This document shows positions 25,922 to 33,582 of a stretch of DNA of 64,000 bases, one piece after another. The notes below the pieces were generated by a model. The model had not been told where the DNA came from and did no database searches. It saw only the letters and a list, made by a program, of their open reading frames with translations. The translations under genes and the position numbers were made by a program. The stretch's first letter is position 1, and each line of letters starts with the position of its first letter. The DNA comes from Ottowia sp. (GTDB lineage Bacteria; Pseudomonadota; Gammaproteobacteria; Burkholderiales; Burkholderiaceae_C): assembly GCA_023228705.1 (NCBI GenBank), contig JALOAS010000004.1, positions 1-64,000 of the forward strand, in the 5' to 3' direction.

Positions 25922-27478
25922 ATGGCAAGAGCGGCAACACCCTGCTCCAACCTCACGACCCAGGTGAACAAGACCAACAACAATCCGCAGCCAGCACGTT
26001 CAGGGCAGGGACCGGCAGGCAGCACGGTGGTGCAGTCGGTGCTGGACGACCGCACGCGCTGGCGCATCCTGGCCGTGCTGCTGGTGACGATATTCATGTC
26101 GCTGGTCAACGTCAGCACGGTCAACGTCGGGCTGCCGACCATACAGCACGGCCTGGGCGCGTCGCAATCGGACCTGCAGTGGGTGCTGTCCGGCTACGCG
26201 CTGACCTTTGGCGTCATCCTGGTCGCCGCGGGACGCGCCGGCGACATCCTGGGACGGGGCGGCTTCTTCATGATAGGCGTGGTCGTCTTCACGCTAGCGT
26301 CGCTGGCCTGCGGGCTGGCGCTGACGCCGCGCGCGCTCAACGTGGCACGCTTTGTCCAGGGCGTGGGCTCGGGCCTCATCAGCCCGCAGGGCATAGGCAT
26401 GATCCAGCAGTATTTCCGCGGCAGCGAGCGCGGACGTGCCTTTGGGTACTTTGGCAGCATGGTGGGTTTTTCCGTGGGCGTGGGACCGGTGCTGGGCGGC
26501 CTGCTGATCGAACTGGGCGGCCCGAATTTCGGCTGGCGGCTGGCGTTCCTGTTCAACGTGCCGGTGGGGCTGATCATCATGGTCATGACCTGGCAACTGT
26601 TTCCCAGGCCGCTGTTCAACCGCCACCCCAAGGGAACACCCTCGCCAGGCTGGAAGTCAACGCTGAAGCGGCTGGACCCGGTGGGCTCGACGCTGCTGGG
26701 GCTGGCGGTCTTTGCCGTGCTGTATCCGTTCATGGAATACAAGGCCTCGCCCTGGGTCTGGACGTTGCTGCCGGGGGGCGTGGCGCTGGCCGCGCTGTGG
26801 GTGCTGTGGGAGCGCCATTACCTGAAAACCGGCGGCAGTCCCATGGTCGACCTGAACATCTTCAAGACGCGCAGCTTCAGCAACGGCACGCTCATCATGT
26901 CGCTGTACTTCCTGGGCATGACCAGCATCTGGGTCATCATTGCCATGTACATGCAGGAAGGCTACGGCTACTCGGCGCTGGCTGCCGGCCTCATCGGCAT
27001 CCCGGCGGCCGTCATCTCCGCGTACGCCGCGTACTGGGCCGGAGACCGCGTCGACGTCTACGGGCGCAAGATCGTCATTGCGGGCCTGATGACAGGCATT
27101 GCCGGGATGCTGCTGAGCATTGCCGTGGTGGTGCTGCAGCAAAGCCACGGCATCAGCATCTGGTGGCTGCTGCTGTCGCTGACGCTGGTCGGCGTGGCGC
27201 AGGGCTCGGTGATCAGCCCCAATCAGACGCTGACGCTGAGCGACGTGCCGCTGGCGTACGCCGGGAGCTCAGGCGCGGTGATGCAGACCGGCCAGCGCAT
27301 AGGCACTTCGGTGGGCATTGCGCTCATCACGTCGGCGCTGTTTGCAACGCTGTCGCTGTCATCATCATGGCCGGTTGCCGTGATGGTGGCCTTTGGCCTC
27401 ATCGCCTTTGTCTTTGCGCTGGCGCTGGTGATGGCGTTCAAGGACCTGGGGGATCGGGGTCGCCGGGCATCGACCTGA
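25922..27478 (+). CDS. MFS transporter, DHA2 (EmrB/QacA) family
   Basis: Proton-coupled drug exporter-type protein of the inner membrane. About 14 hydrophobic segments fit the DHA2 topology. Motif A-like AAGRAGDILGRGGFF follows helix 2 and QWVLSGYALTFGV matches the EmrB/QacA signature. From the ATG at 25922 the product has 518 residues; a GTG at 25964 is an alternative because the first ~45 residues are Asn-, Gln- and Pro-rich and precede the first helix (ILAVLLVTIFMSL). An upstream ATG at 25862 has no ribosome site. No EmrA-like membrane-fusion partner is adjacent, so it may act alone. It converges with the antiporter gene 19 bp downstream. Confidence 0.88.
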   Translation: MARAATPCSNLTTQVNKTNNNPQPARSGQGPAGSTVVQSVLDDRTRWRILAVLLVTIFMSLVNVSTVNVGLPTIQHGLGASQSDLQWVLSGYALTFGVILVAAGRAGDILGRGGFFMIGVVVFTLASLACGLALTPRALNVARFVQGVGSGLISPQGIGMIQQYFRGSERGRAFGYFGSMVGFSVGVGPVLGGLLIELGGPNFGWRLAFLFNVPVGLIIMVMTWQLFPRPLFNRHPKGTPSPGWKSTLKRLDPVGSTLLGLAVFAVLYPFMEYKASPWVWTLLPGGVALAALWVLWERHYLKTGGSPMVDLNIFKTRSFSNGTLIMSLYFLGMTSIWVIIAMYMQEGYGYSALAAGLIGIPAAVISAYAAYWAGDRVDVYGRKIVIAGLMTGIAGMLLSIAVVVLQQSHGISIWWLLLSLTLVGVAQGSVISPNQTLTLSDVPLAYAGSSGAVMQTGQRIGTSVGIALITSALFATLSLSSSWPVAVMVAFGLIAFVFALALVMAFKDLGDRGRRAST

Positions 27479-27497
27479 TCGCGAGCCGTCACGGCGT

Positions 27498-29141
27498 TCA
27501 GCGGTAGAGCTCCTCCATCAGGTCGATCTGCTGCACCAGGCGGCGCGAGGTCGCATCGGAAATCTGGCGCCGGCGGGCCAGGCGCAGGATTTCTTCGCGT
27601 TCGGCGCGCAGGGCCGCCAGGCGCAGCCGGCGCTCGACCACGTCGGCATGGCGCAAGCGCTCGGCGTCCGTGTTTTCCTGCAGGTCGGTAGCATACAGCC
27701 GTTGCTGGTAGGCGGCGATGACGCGGTTGGCGGCGTCGGCGCAGACCTGGGCGTCCAGCGTATGCGCCTCTGCCTCGATCTCCTGCTGCGCCTTGCGCAC
27801 CATGGCCATCGCCGCGTTGGCAGCGCTTGAACGCGCCATGTCTTCAGCCTCTTGAGGCAAGGTATCGGCAGCAAGATGGAGGTTGCGCAGCAGTGGCGGC
27901 AATCCCAGGCTGGCGATCAGCAGCGACAGCAGGATCACCGATGCAGCCAGGAAGATGGCCAGGTCGCGCGCGGGGAACGGGGCACCGCCAGGAAGCAGCA
28001 ACGGCAGCGTCAGCACGCCAGCCAGCGTGATGGCACCGCGCACGCCGGCCAGTGCCGTCGCCAGCACCAGCTTCCAGTGGGCGTGGCCAACCCAGGACGG
28101 CTGTCCCGCGCCCTTGCGCCGTCCCAGCCGGAACGAGACCCAGACCCAGGCAAAGCGCAGCGCAATCAGCACGCCCGTGATCGAGACGGCGTATACCGCC
28201 AGCCACCAGACTTCACGGTGGCCGCTTTGCTGCACGGCGGCAATGGCGTTGTCCAGGATGTTGGGCAGCTGCTCTCCCAGCAGCACGAACATGACGCCGT
28301 TGAGCGTGAACTGTATGGTGTTCCAGACCGCGGCGCGCTCTATGCGCGTGGTGGCCATGGCGCGGCCGCTGAGCTCGACGTAGCTCATGGTCACCCCCGC
28401 GGCAACGGCGGCCAGGATGCCGGAGGCCTCCAGCTGCTCGGCCAGCAGGTACGCGCCAAAAGGCGTCAGCAAATTGACCAGGATGGACGTGCCACCTTCG
28501 GCGCCAAAGCGGCGGGTCAGCGCCTGCTGCAGGTACGCGACCACGATGGTGAACGCCGCGCCGCAGATGAGGCCGGTCGTGGCGACCCAGGAAAACGCCA
28601 GCGCGGCAGACTGCAGCGCAAAGGAGCCGGTGAGGACGGTGGCCACGGCAAACTGGAAGCAGACCAGCCCCGAGGCGTCGTTGAGCAGCGACTCGCCCTC
28701 CAGGATGTGCATGAGCCGCCGCGGAACCGGAACGCGCGCGGTGACTGCCGATACCGCGACGGGATCGGTCGGCGAGATGACCGCAGCCAGCGCAAAAGCC
28801 AGGGCCAGCGGCATGGCCGGGATCAGCCAGTGGATAAAGTAACCGGCGCCGATCACGGTGAAGACCACCAGCCCCAGCGCCAGCTGCAGCACCATGCCGC
28901 GATCGCGCAGCAGGCCGTCCTTGGGGATGCGCCAGCCGTCCAGGAACAGCAGCGGCGGCAGGAACAGCAGGAAAAAAACCTCCGGCTGCAGCGTCACGCC
29001 ATGGTGGAAGACGCCGGCAATGAGCCCGCCCAGCGCAATCTGCACGAGCGGCAGCGGCACCGCAACGGGCAGCGCGCGCACCAAGTAGCCACTGGCCAGG
29101 ACCGCCAGCAGCATGCCCAGGGCCAGCTCTATGGAGTGCAC
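27498..29141 (-). CDS. Na+/H+ antiporter, CPA1 family
   Basis: Monovalent cation/proton antiporter of the NhaP/YjcE type, 547 residues. About 12 hydrophobic helices come first. The ion-binding region is visible as TDP at 125-127 in AVISPTDPVAVSAV, followed by ILEGESLLNDASGL with Asn-Asp at 154-155, the family signature. The C-terminal ~130 residues are a soluble, highly charged, helix-rich tail (MVRKAQQEIEAEAHTL, AEREEILRLARRRQI) of the kind that regulates CPA1 antiporters. A role in pH and salt homeostasis is inferred. The ATG at 29141 begins directly with the first helix (MHSIELALGMLLAVLAS). Confidence 0.9.
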   Translation of the reverse strand: MHSIELALGMLLAVLASGYLVRALPVAVPLPLVQIALGGLIAGVFHHGVTLQPEVFFLLFLPPLLFLDGWRIPKDGLLRDRGMVLQLALGLVVFTVIGAGYFIHWLIPAMPLALAFALAAVISPTDPVAVSAVTARVPVPRRLMHILEGESLLNDASGLVCFQFAVATVLTGSFALQSAALAFSWVATTGLICGAAFTIVVAYLQQALTRRFGAEGGTSILVNLLTPFGAYLLAEQLEASGILAAVAAGVTMSYVELSGRAMATTRIERAAVWNTIQFTLNGVMFVLLGEQLPNILDNAIAAVQQSGHREVWWLAVYAVSITGVLIALRFAWVWVSFRLGRRKGAGQPSWVGHAHWKLVLATALAGVRGAITLAGVLTLPLLLPGGAPFPARDLAIFLAASVILLSLLIASLGLPPLLRNLHLAADTLPQEAEDMARSSAANAAMAMVRKAQQEIEAEAHTLDAQVCADAANRVIAAYQQRLYATDLQENTDAERLRHADVVERRLRLAALRAEREEILRLARRRQISDATSRRLVQQIDLMEELYR

Positions 29142-29240
29142 GGCAACAGTTTATACACCGGCTGCCGCCCGGTGTGCGCGGCGCGGTCAGCGCATCATCG
29201 ATCCACGGCGGTTTCTGCCGGGCGCAACCGCGACGTCACG

Positions 29241-29798
29241 CTACGCAGCGGCGCGTTGCTGCCCGGCACGCGCTTCCAGCGCGAGCAGCCCTTCCTTGCG
29301 TGCCAGGCCGCCCCCGTAGCCGGTCAGCTTGCCGTTGCTGCCGATGACGCGGTGGCAGGGCACGACGATGCTGATCTTGTTGCTGCCGTTGGCGTTGGCC
29401 ACCGCACGGACGGCCGTGGGTCGACCGACGCGCTCCGCCTGCTGGGCGTAGCTCCAGGTTTCGCCGTAGGGAATCTGCAGCAGGCTGCGCCAGACGCTTT
29501 GCTGAAAATCCGTTCCCACCAGGTCGAGCGGGACGTCAAAGTCGCGCCGCTGCCCGGCAAAATAATCGCGCAGCTGCCGGCCCAGGCGGGCGGTGAGCGC
29601 GTTCTCGCCGGCGCGCAGCACACCGCCGCGCGCGGCCTGCACCTGCTGCAGCTCCCGGTCCAGCCGCTCCTGGCCGACAAACTCAAGCAGGCACAAGCCG
29701 TTTTCTGAAAAAACCGCCAGCATCTCGCCCAGCGGCGTCGAATAAGTGTGTGAGATCAGGGCCATGGTCGCAAACTGGAAAGAAGAGGTACGGTCCAT
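29241..29798 (-). CDS. ogt: methylated-DNA-protein-cysteine methyltransferase
   Basis: Repairs O6-alkylguanine by irreversible transfer of the alkyl group to its own cysteine. The acceptor is Cys148 in VVPCHRVIG, with the Asn of NANGSNK just before it and the helix-turn-helix region TDFQQSVWRSLLQIPYGETWSY, as in Ogt/AGT. From ATG 29798 there are 185 residues, near the family's usual ~170-180; a second in-frame ATG at 29765 (MALISHTYSTPLGEM) is close to the conserved domain start. Neither has a strong ribosome site. No Ada regulatory domain is fused, so constitutive expression is likely. Confidence 0.92.
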   Translation of the reverse strand: MDRTSSFQFATMALISHTYSTPLGEMLAVFSENGLCLLEFVGQERLDRELQQVQAARGGVLRAGENALTARLGRQLRDYFAGQRRDFDVPLDLVGTDFQQSVWRSLLQIPYGETWSYAQQAERVGRPTAVRAVANANGSNKISIVVPCHRVIGSNGKLTGYGGGLARKEGLLALEARAGQQRAAA

Positions 29799-29905
29799 GG
29801 TACGCCTATTTGGATCCGCTGTCCCGGGGGAGCGGCCGCTGGCCGGGTCCAACGTGCGCTGGCCGCAGTTGCCCGCGGCCGGGATCCCCTTCCGCTTTCT
29901 GCGCC

Positions 29906-31387
29906 TCACTCCGGCACCCAGCGCAGCCGCACGCGCCACGCACGGCCGGATCCGGTGCTGCTGTTGCTCAGCCGATAATGGCGGTCCGCGACGTTGTCAA
30001 CGCCGAACATCAGCTCCCACGCGGGCGCAAAATGCGCGCTGGCCTGCACGTCAAGACGTCCGTAACCGGCCAGCTGGCTGCGGTGCGCGGCATCGCCGTA
30101 GCGGCGGCTGAACAGCCGCCATTTCGGGCTGACCTGCCAGGGGCCGATCCGCGTGCTGGCGTCCAGCTTCAGCACGCGCGTGGCACGGCGCGGCAACAGC
30201 AACTGGCTGTCCGCATCCACGGGCTGCTGCAGCTCCAGCGACCCACCCAGGTCAAACCGCCCCAGGCCGCGCTGGCCGGACAGGGCCAGGCCCTGCAGCT
30301 GCGTGCCGCGTCCGTCGGTGTCGCAATCGGCCAGGTCCTGGCACAGGCTGCCCGGCGCCAGGCTCACGAGCTCGCGGACGTGGCGGCGGTAAACCGCCAG
30401 GCCCAGCGCCTCGTCCTCGCTTTCCCAATCCAGATGCAGCGCCACGCCCTGCTTTTTTTCCGGCTGGTCGGAGTCAGAGAATCGGCTATGCAGGGTGGGC
30501 ACCTGCACGCTGCTGCCGGCCATGACGGACAGCCGCCACTGCGGCACGATGTCGTAGTCCCAGGTCAGCTTGCCGGTCGCGTGGTCGCCAAACTCGCTGT
30601 CGTGCATGTAGCCCAGCCCCAGGTCCAGGCTGTGCGCACGGCGCTTGTACACGTGCCCCAGCGACCAGGTCCTCTGATGGTGGCCGCGCGCGTTGCTATC
30701 AGAACGCAGCAAGTCGCTGTCGTCCCTGACGCTCGCGGTGACAGCATGGTGGCCCAGTTTCCAGCGGTTTTCAAACACATGGTCACGCAGCTGCGTGCGC
30801 GTCGGTCCCTGCCGGAAGCGCAAGCCGTAGTCATTCAGTTCGCCACGGGTTGCAATGCGGGTGCTGTAGCGGTCGGTCCAGTCGGCCAGCCAGGCCGTCT
30901 CCAGCGCACGCGAATGGCGCAACAGCCCGTCACGGGCAGCCGGCAGCGGGCGCGCACGCTGCGCATCCGCATGGGACAGCGACCCGGTCAGTTGCAGGCG
31001 GTGCGTTGCGTTGAAATTCCAGTCCAGCCGCCCCTTGGCTGCGCTCTGGCCCAGCCCCGGCGGCCCATGCGGCACCGGAGCGGCCGACAGGGGCGGCCAG
31101 CCGTCGTCTGTCGCTGGCAACGGCTCGACGGCGTAGTCCAGCCGGTAGTCGAGGCGGCGGGTTTCACCCGAGATGTCAAAGCTCCGCCGCTCGTCGTGCT
31201 GGCTGCCCGCCGCGCCGCCGGACCGCATCGCGTCGCTTCCACGGGGGGTAAAAATCCGTCCCGTGTCCCATCGACCGCCCGCCCCGACCCCATCGGGCAC
31301 CTGCGCGGCGACCGCCGCCGCAAAGAGCAGGCCGGCCAGGCCGACGCGGCCGATCCGGCGCCCTGCCCGCAACCGCGGCACGGGCAT
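29906..31387 (-). CDS. TonB-dependent-receptor-like outer-membrane beta-barrel lacking a plug
   Basis: From ATG 31387 the product has 493 residues and opens with a signal peptide (basic RLRAGRRIGR, hydrophobic VGLAGLLFAAAVAA). The rest consists of alternating amphipathic strands with short loops (LDWNFNATHRLQLTGSLSHA, DLGLGYMHDSEFGDH, ELMFGVDNVADRHYRLS), ending in a strand with a C-terminal aromatic region (RAWRVRLRWVPE), all typical of the barrel part of TonB-dependent receptors. I do not see the ~130-residue plug or a TonB box before the barrel. Whether it is a degraded receptor or a working porin-like barrel is open. An ATG at 31420 would add 11 residues ahead of the signal peptide. No siderophore or cobalamin genes are adjacent. 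Confidence 0.7.
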   Translation of the reverse strand: MPVPRLRAGRRIGRVGLAGLLFAAAVAAQVPDGVGAGGRWDTGRIFTPRGSDAMRSGGAAGSQHDERRSFDISGETRRLDYRLDYAVEPLPATDDGWPPLSAAPVPHGPPGLGQSAAKGRLDWNFNATHRLQLTGSLSHADAQRARPLPAARDGLLRHSRALETAWLADWTDRYSTRIATRGELNDYGLRFRQGPTRTQLRDHVFENRWKLGHHAVTASVRDDSDLLRSDSNARGHHQRTWSLGHVYKRRAHSLDLGLGYMHDSEFGDHATGKLTWDYDIVPQWRLSVMAGSSVQVPTLHSRFSDSDQPEKKQGVALHLDWESEDEALGLAVYRRHVRELVSLAPGSLCQDLADCDTDGRGTQLQGLALSGQRGLGRFDLGGSLELQQPVDADSQLLLPRRATRVLKLDASTRIGPWQVSPKWRLFSRRYGDAAHRSQLAGYGRLDVQASAHFAPAWELMFGVDNVADRHYRLSNSSTGSGRAWRVRLRWVPE

Positions 31388-31847
31388 GGTCAACAAGGAG
31401 GGGCCGGAGACAATACGCATGCAAGACAAGAGGGGCCAGGCAAGAGGGGCCAGGCCGATTTTCGTGCCGCTCAGACGGGCAACGGGCCGTGGTGCGCAAC
31501 AGCCGGGCGTCGGGTCAAGCCCGCATTGTGAACCGATGGCCGTCCGGGCAGGCTGCCGCGATGCGGCCACGGCGAACGCAGACCTGGGAACAGCCGCGCC
31601 TGCTGCTGCCAGGGGCCAAGCGCAGCTGCCATCAGAAATAACACGTTCTGCAAGACATGGCAACCCGCGGCCAGCGACAGGCCCAACCAGATGGAGTCCG
31701 CGCCGCAGCGCAAGTTGCACGGGATCCGGGAGATCGCCTGCCGCAGCCGCAGCTGGGCCACTGCAATGGCATGGACCGGCCTCACCGCTGCCACCATCGG
31801 GGGCGGCCCGTACAATGTGTGGCCGTGCCCTTACGCACGATACTGCC
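31388..31847. other. intergenic region between barrel gene and zapB-like gene
   Basis: 460 bp between divergent genes with no supported ORF. A TACAAT hexamer at 31811-31816 lies 31 bp before the ATG of the zapB-like gene and may be its -10 box; I see no good -35. Nothing else stands out. Confidence 0.4.
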
Positions 31848-32099
31848 ATGACCCATGCATCCCTGACCGAACAGCTGGCCGATCGCGCCGAACGCCTGCT
31901 GTTGCGCCACAATGAACTGCGCAAGACCAACGCGCTGCTCGAGCAGCAGGTGCAGGCGTTGACGCAAGAGCGCGAGAGCCTCAAATCCCGGCTGCAGGCT
32001 GCGCGCACGCGTGTGGACGCGCTGATCGAACGCCTGCCGCAGAACCAGCCCGCAGCGCCAGATGGTGCGCACGAGCCTGCTTCGGAGCCCGCATCATGA
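31848..32099 (+). CDS. small coiled-coil protein, ZapB-like (TIGR02449 type)
   Basis: 83-residue protein that is nearly all coiled coil: leucine-, Gln-, Glu- and Arg-rich heptads from SLTEQLADRAERLLLRHNEL to RVDALIERL, then an acidic, Pro/Ala-rich tail. Short coiled-coil proteins of this kind directly precede zapA in beta- and gammaproteobacteria, and are thought to act at the division ring. The start ATG at 31848 is close to a possible -10 box at 31811; upstream in-frame codons are non-coding sequence. Its stop overlaps the zapA start by 4 bp (ATGA), so the two are co-translated. Function is inferred from context and structure. Confidence 0.82.
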   Translation: MTHASLTEQLADRAERLLLRHNELRKTNALLEQQVQALTQERESLKSRLQAARTRVDALIERLPQNQPAAPDGAHEPASEPAS

Positions 32100-32437
32100 A
32101 ACGCATAGAAGCACAGATCATGGGCCGCAGCTACCTGCTCAGCTGCCCCGAGGGCGACGAGGCACGGCTGCGTGCCGCGGTGCAGCGGGTCGATGCGGCC
32201 ATGTGCGGCATCCGCGACGAGGGCAAGATCAAGGCACGCGACCGGGTTGCGGTGCTGGCCGCGCTGAACCTGGCGTTTGAAGCGCTGGCCGACACGGGCC
32301 AGCCCGCGAGGCCATCCGCACCGCCGACGGATGGCAGCAGCGCCAATGCCGTCCCTGATGCCGAGCAACAGGCCGCGCTGGGGCAGTTGCTCGAGCGCAT
32401 GGATCAGGCGCTGGGCGCAGACGGCCGGCTGGTTTGA
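32096..32437 (+). CDS. zapA: cell division protein ZapA
   Basis: Small FtsZ-bundling protein, 113 residues, usual length. The N-terminal globular domain (KRIEAQIMGRSYLLSCPEGD, then LRAAVQRVDAAMCGIRDEG) and the following coiled coil with RDRVAVLAALNLAFEAL match ZapA. It overlaps the zapB-like gene by 4 bp and is followed 52 bp later by the 6S RNA gene, the same neighbourhood as in many proteobacteria. The C-terminus (about 70-113) is less conserved and Pro/Ala-rich before a final amphipathic stretch. Confidence 0.92.
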   Translation: MKRIEAQIMGRSYLLSCPEGDEARLRAAVQRVDAAMCGIRDEGKIKARDRVAVLAALNLAFEALADTGQPARPSAPPTDGSSANAVPDAEQQAALGQLLERMDQALGADGRLV

Positions 32438-32476
32438 TCAGTCGCAACTTGCGCACACGGAAGCGGCGATCGGCCT

Positions 32477-32482
32477 TACAAT
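32477..32482 (+). promoter_or_regulatory. -10 element of the 6S RNA gene
   Basis: TACAAT about 8 nt before the predicted 5' end of the 6S RNA. I see no convincing -35 at 16-18-bp spacing; TTGCGC at 32449-32454 is too far (22 bp). Confidence 0.6.
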
Positions 32483-32488
32483 GAATCT

Positions 32489-32660
32489 GTCTGCGATGTG
32501 CAGCTGGGCCTTATATTTCCTTGAACCAATGCTCTTACGAGCCGGGCTTGGAACATTGTCTGGCCGGAGTGATCGTCTCGCGATAGACGAACCGGAGGTC
32601 AGTCTGCCCTCGCCCACCTGAACCTGAGCGTTCAGGATGCGGGTCCACAGCATCGCAGGC
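32489..32660 (+). ncRNA. ssrS: 6S RNA
   Basis: Regulator of sigma70 RNA polymerase. The ends pair in a closing stem (CTGCGATG at 32491-32498 with CATCGCAG at 32651-32658). The interior shows the usual long broken helix with a central open region, and a 3'-half hairpin CCTGAAC-CTGAGC-GTTCAGG that resembles the same region of E. coli 6S RNA. Location directly after zapA is the classic site of ssrS. Length of about 170 nt is normal. The exact 5' and 3' ends are estimated from the stem and the -10 box. Confidence 0.85.
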
Positions 32661-32669
32661 ACTCAGATT

Positions 32670-32708
32670 CCAAGCAAAAGGCCGGTTTCCTACCGGCCTT
32701 TTGCTTGG
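32670..32708 (+). terminator. strong bidirectional terminator after 6S RNA
   Basis: A 16-bp perfect stem (CCAAGCAAAAGGCCGG and its reverse complement) around the loop TTTCCTA, with A4 on the 5' arm and T4 on the 3' arm, lies 9-12 nt after the 6S RNA. It ends 20 bp before the TauE/SafE gene and should insulate the two. Confidence 0.9.
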
Positions 32709-32728
32709 GGTCCCCTGCACCTGCACCC

Positions 32729-33553
32729 ATGCCCATAGACGTCCAGATCATCGTTGAACTGACCGTGCTGGGCCTGTTCGTGGGGTTTGCGGCCGGGCTG
32801 TTCGGCATAGGCGGTGGCGGCACCATGGTGCCGCTGATCGCGGCCATCCTCAGCACCCGCGGCGTCTCGGGCGGCCTGGCGGTCAAGATGGCCATCGCCA
32901 CGTCCATGGCCACCATCGTGTTCACGGCCACCAGCAGCGTCTGGGCGCATCACCGCCGCGGCGCGGTTCGCTGGGACCTGGTCGCCAGCCTGGCGCCGGG
33001 CATCGTGGCCGGCAGCATCCTGGCCAGCTTTGGTGCGTTTGCCGTGTTGAAGGGCTGGGTGCTGGCGCTGATCTTCGGGGTCTTCCTCATGGTTGCCGGA
33101 ACGCGCATGTTCAGCAGCAAGCCCGCCTCGCCGCGGCGCCACCTGCCAGGGCCAACGGGCCTGTTTGGCGCGGGCGGGGTCATCGGCTTTCTCTCGGGCC
33201 TGGTCGGGATTGGCGGCGGCGCCATCTCGGTGCCTTTCCTGGCCTGGTGCAACGTCACCGTGCACCACGCGGTGGCGACCAGCGCGGCGCTGGGTCTGCC
33301 CATCGCGGTGTCCAACATGGCCGGCTACATCTATTCCGGCCACGGGGTGACGGGCCTGCCGCCGTACTCGTTTGGCTACATCTGGCTGCCGGCGCTGGTC
33401 ATCATCGCCGTCTGCAGCGTCTCCATGGCGCCGCTGGGCGCCAGAATCTCGCACCGGCTGCCCGTTGCCAGGCTGCGCCGGCTGTTTGCGCTCTTGCTGT
33501 ACGGGCTGGGGATCTACATGCTGTACAAGGGTTTCAGCACCATGGGCACCTGA
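32729..33553 (+). CDS. sulfite exporter TauE/SafE family protein
   Basis: 274-residue inner-membrane protein with about eight hydrophobic helices in two repeats. Each repeat starts with the TauE-type glycine motif (FAAGLFGIGGGGTMVPLI near residue 17, and FLSGLVGIGGGAISVPFL near residue 158). The family includes exporters of sulfite, sulfoacetate and other organic anions; the substrate here is unknown. I prefer the ATG at 32729. A TTG at 32705 lies inside the terminator hairpin and would add Gly/Ser/Pro-rich residues without homology. The gene converges on the malonyl-CoA decarboxylase gene with a 29-bp gap. Confidence 0.88.
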   Translation: MPIDVQIIVELTVLGLFVGFAAGLFGIGGGGTMVPLIAAILSTRGVSGGLAVKMAIATSMATIVFTATSSVWAHHRRGAVRWDLVASLAPGIVAGSILASFGAFAVLKGWVLALIFGVFLMVAGTRMFSSKPASPRRHLPGPTGLFGAGGVIGFLSGLVGIGGGAISVPFLAWCNVTVHHAVATSAALGLPIAVSNMAGYIYSGHGVTGLPPYSFGYIWLPALVIIAVCSVSMAPLGARISHRLPVARLRRLFALLLYGLGIYMLYKGFSTMGT

Positions 33554-33582
33554 CTGCTGCACGGCCGACCGCCGCGGGCGCG

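Noticed and set aside
25521..25940. Minus-strand ORFs between element A and the MFS gene
   Set aside because: No ribosome sites and irregular codon use; overlapping in several frames with no homology I can see.
31388..32368. Upstream extension of the beta-barrel gene to 32368
   Set aside because: Runs antisense through zapA and the zapB-like gene; the signal peptide at 31387 sets the start.
32705..32728. TTG start for the TauE/SafE gene
   Set aside because: Lies inside the 3' arm of the 6S terminator; the ATG at 32729 gives the normal N-terminus.
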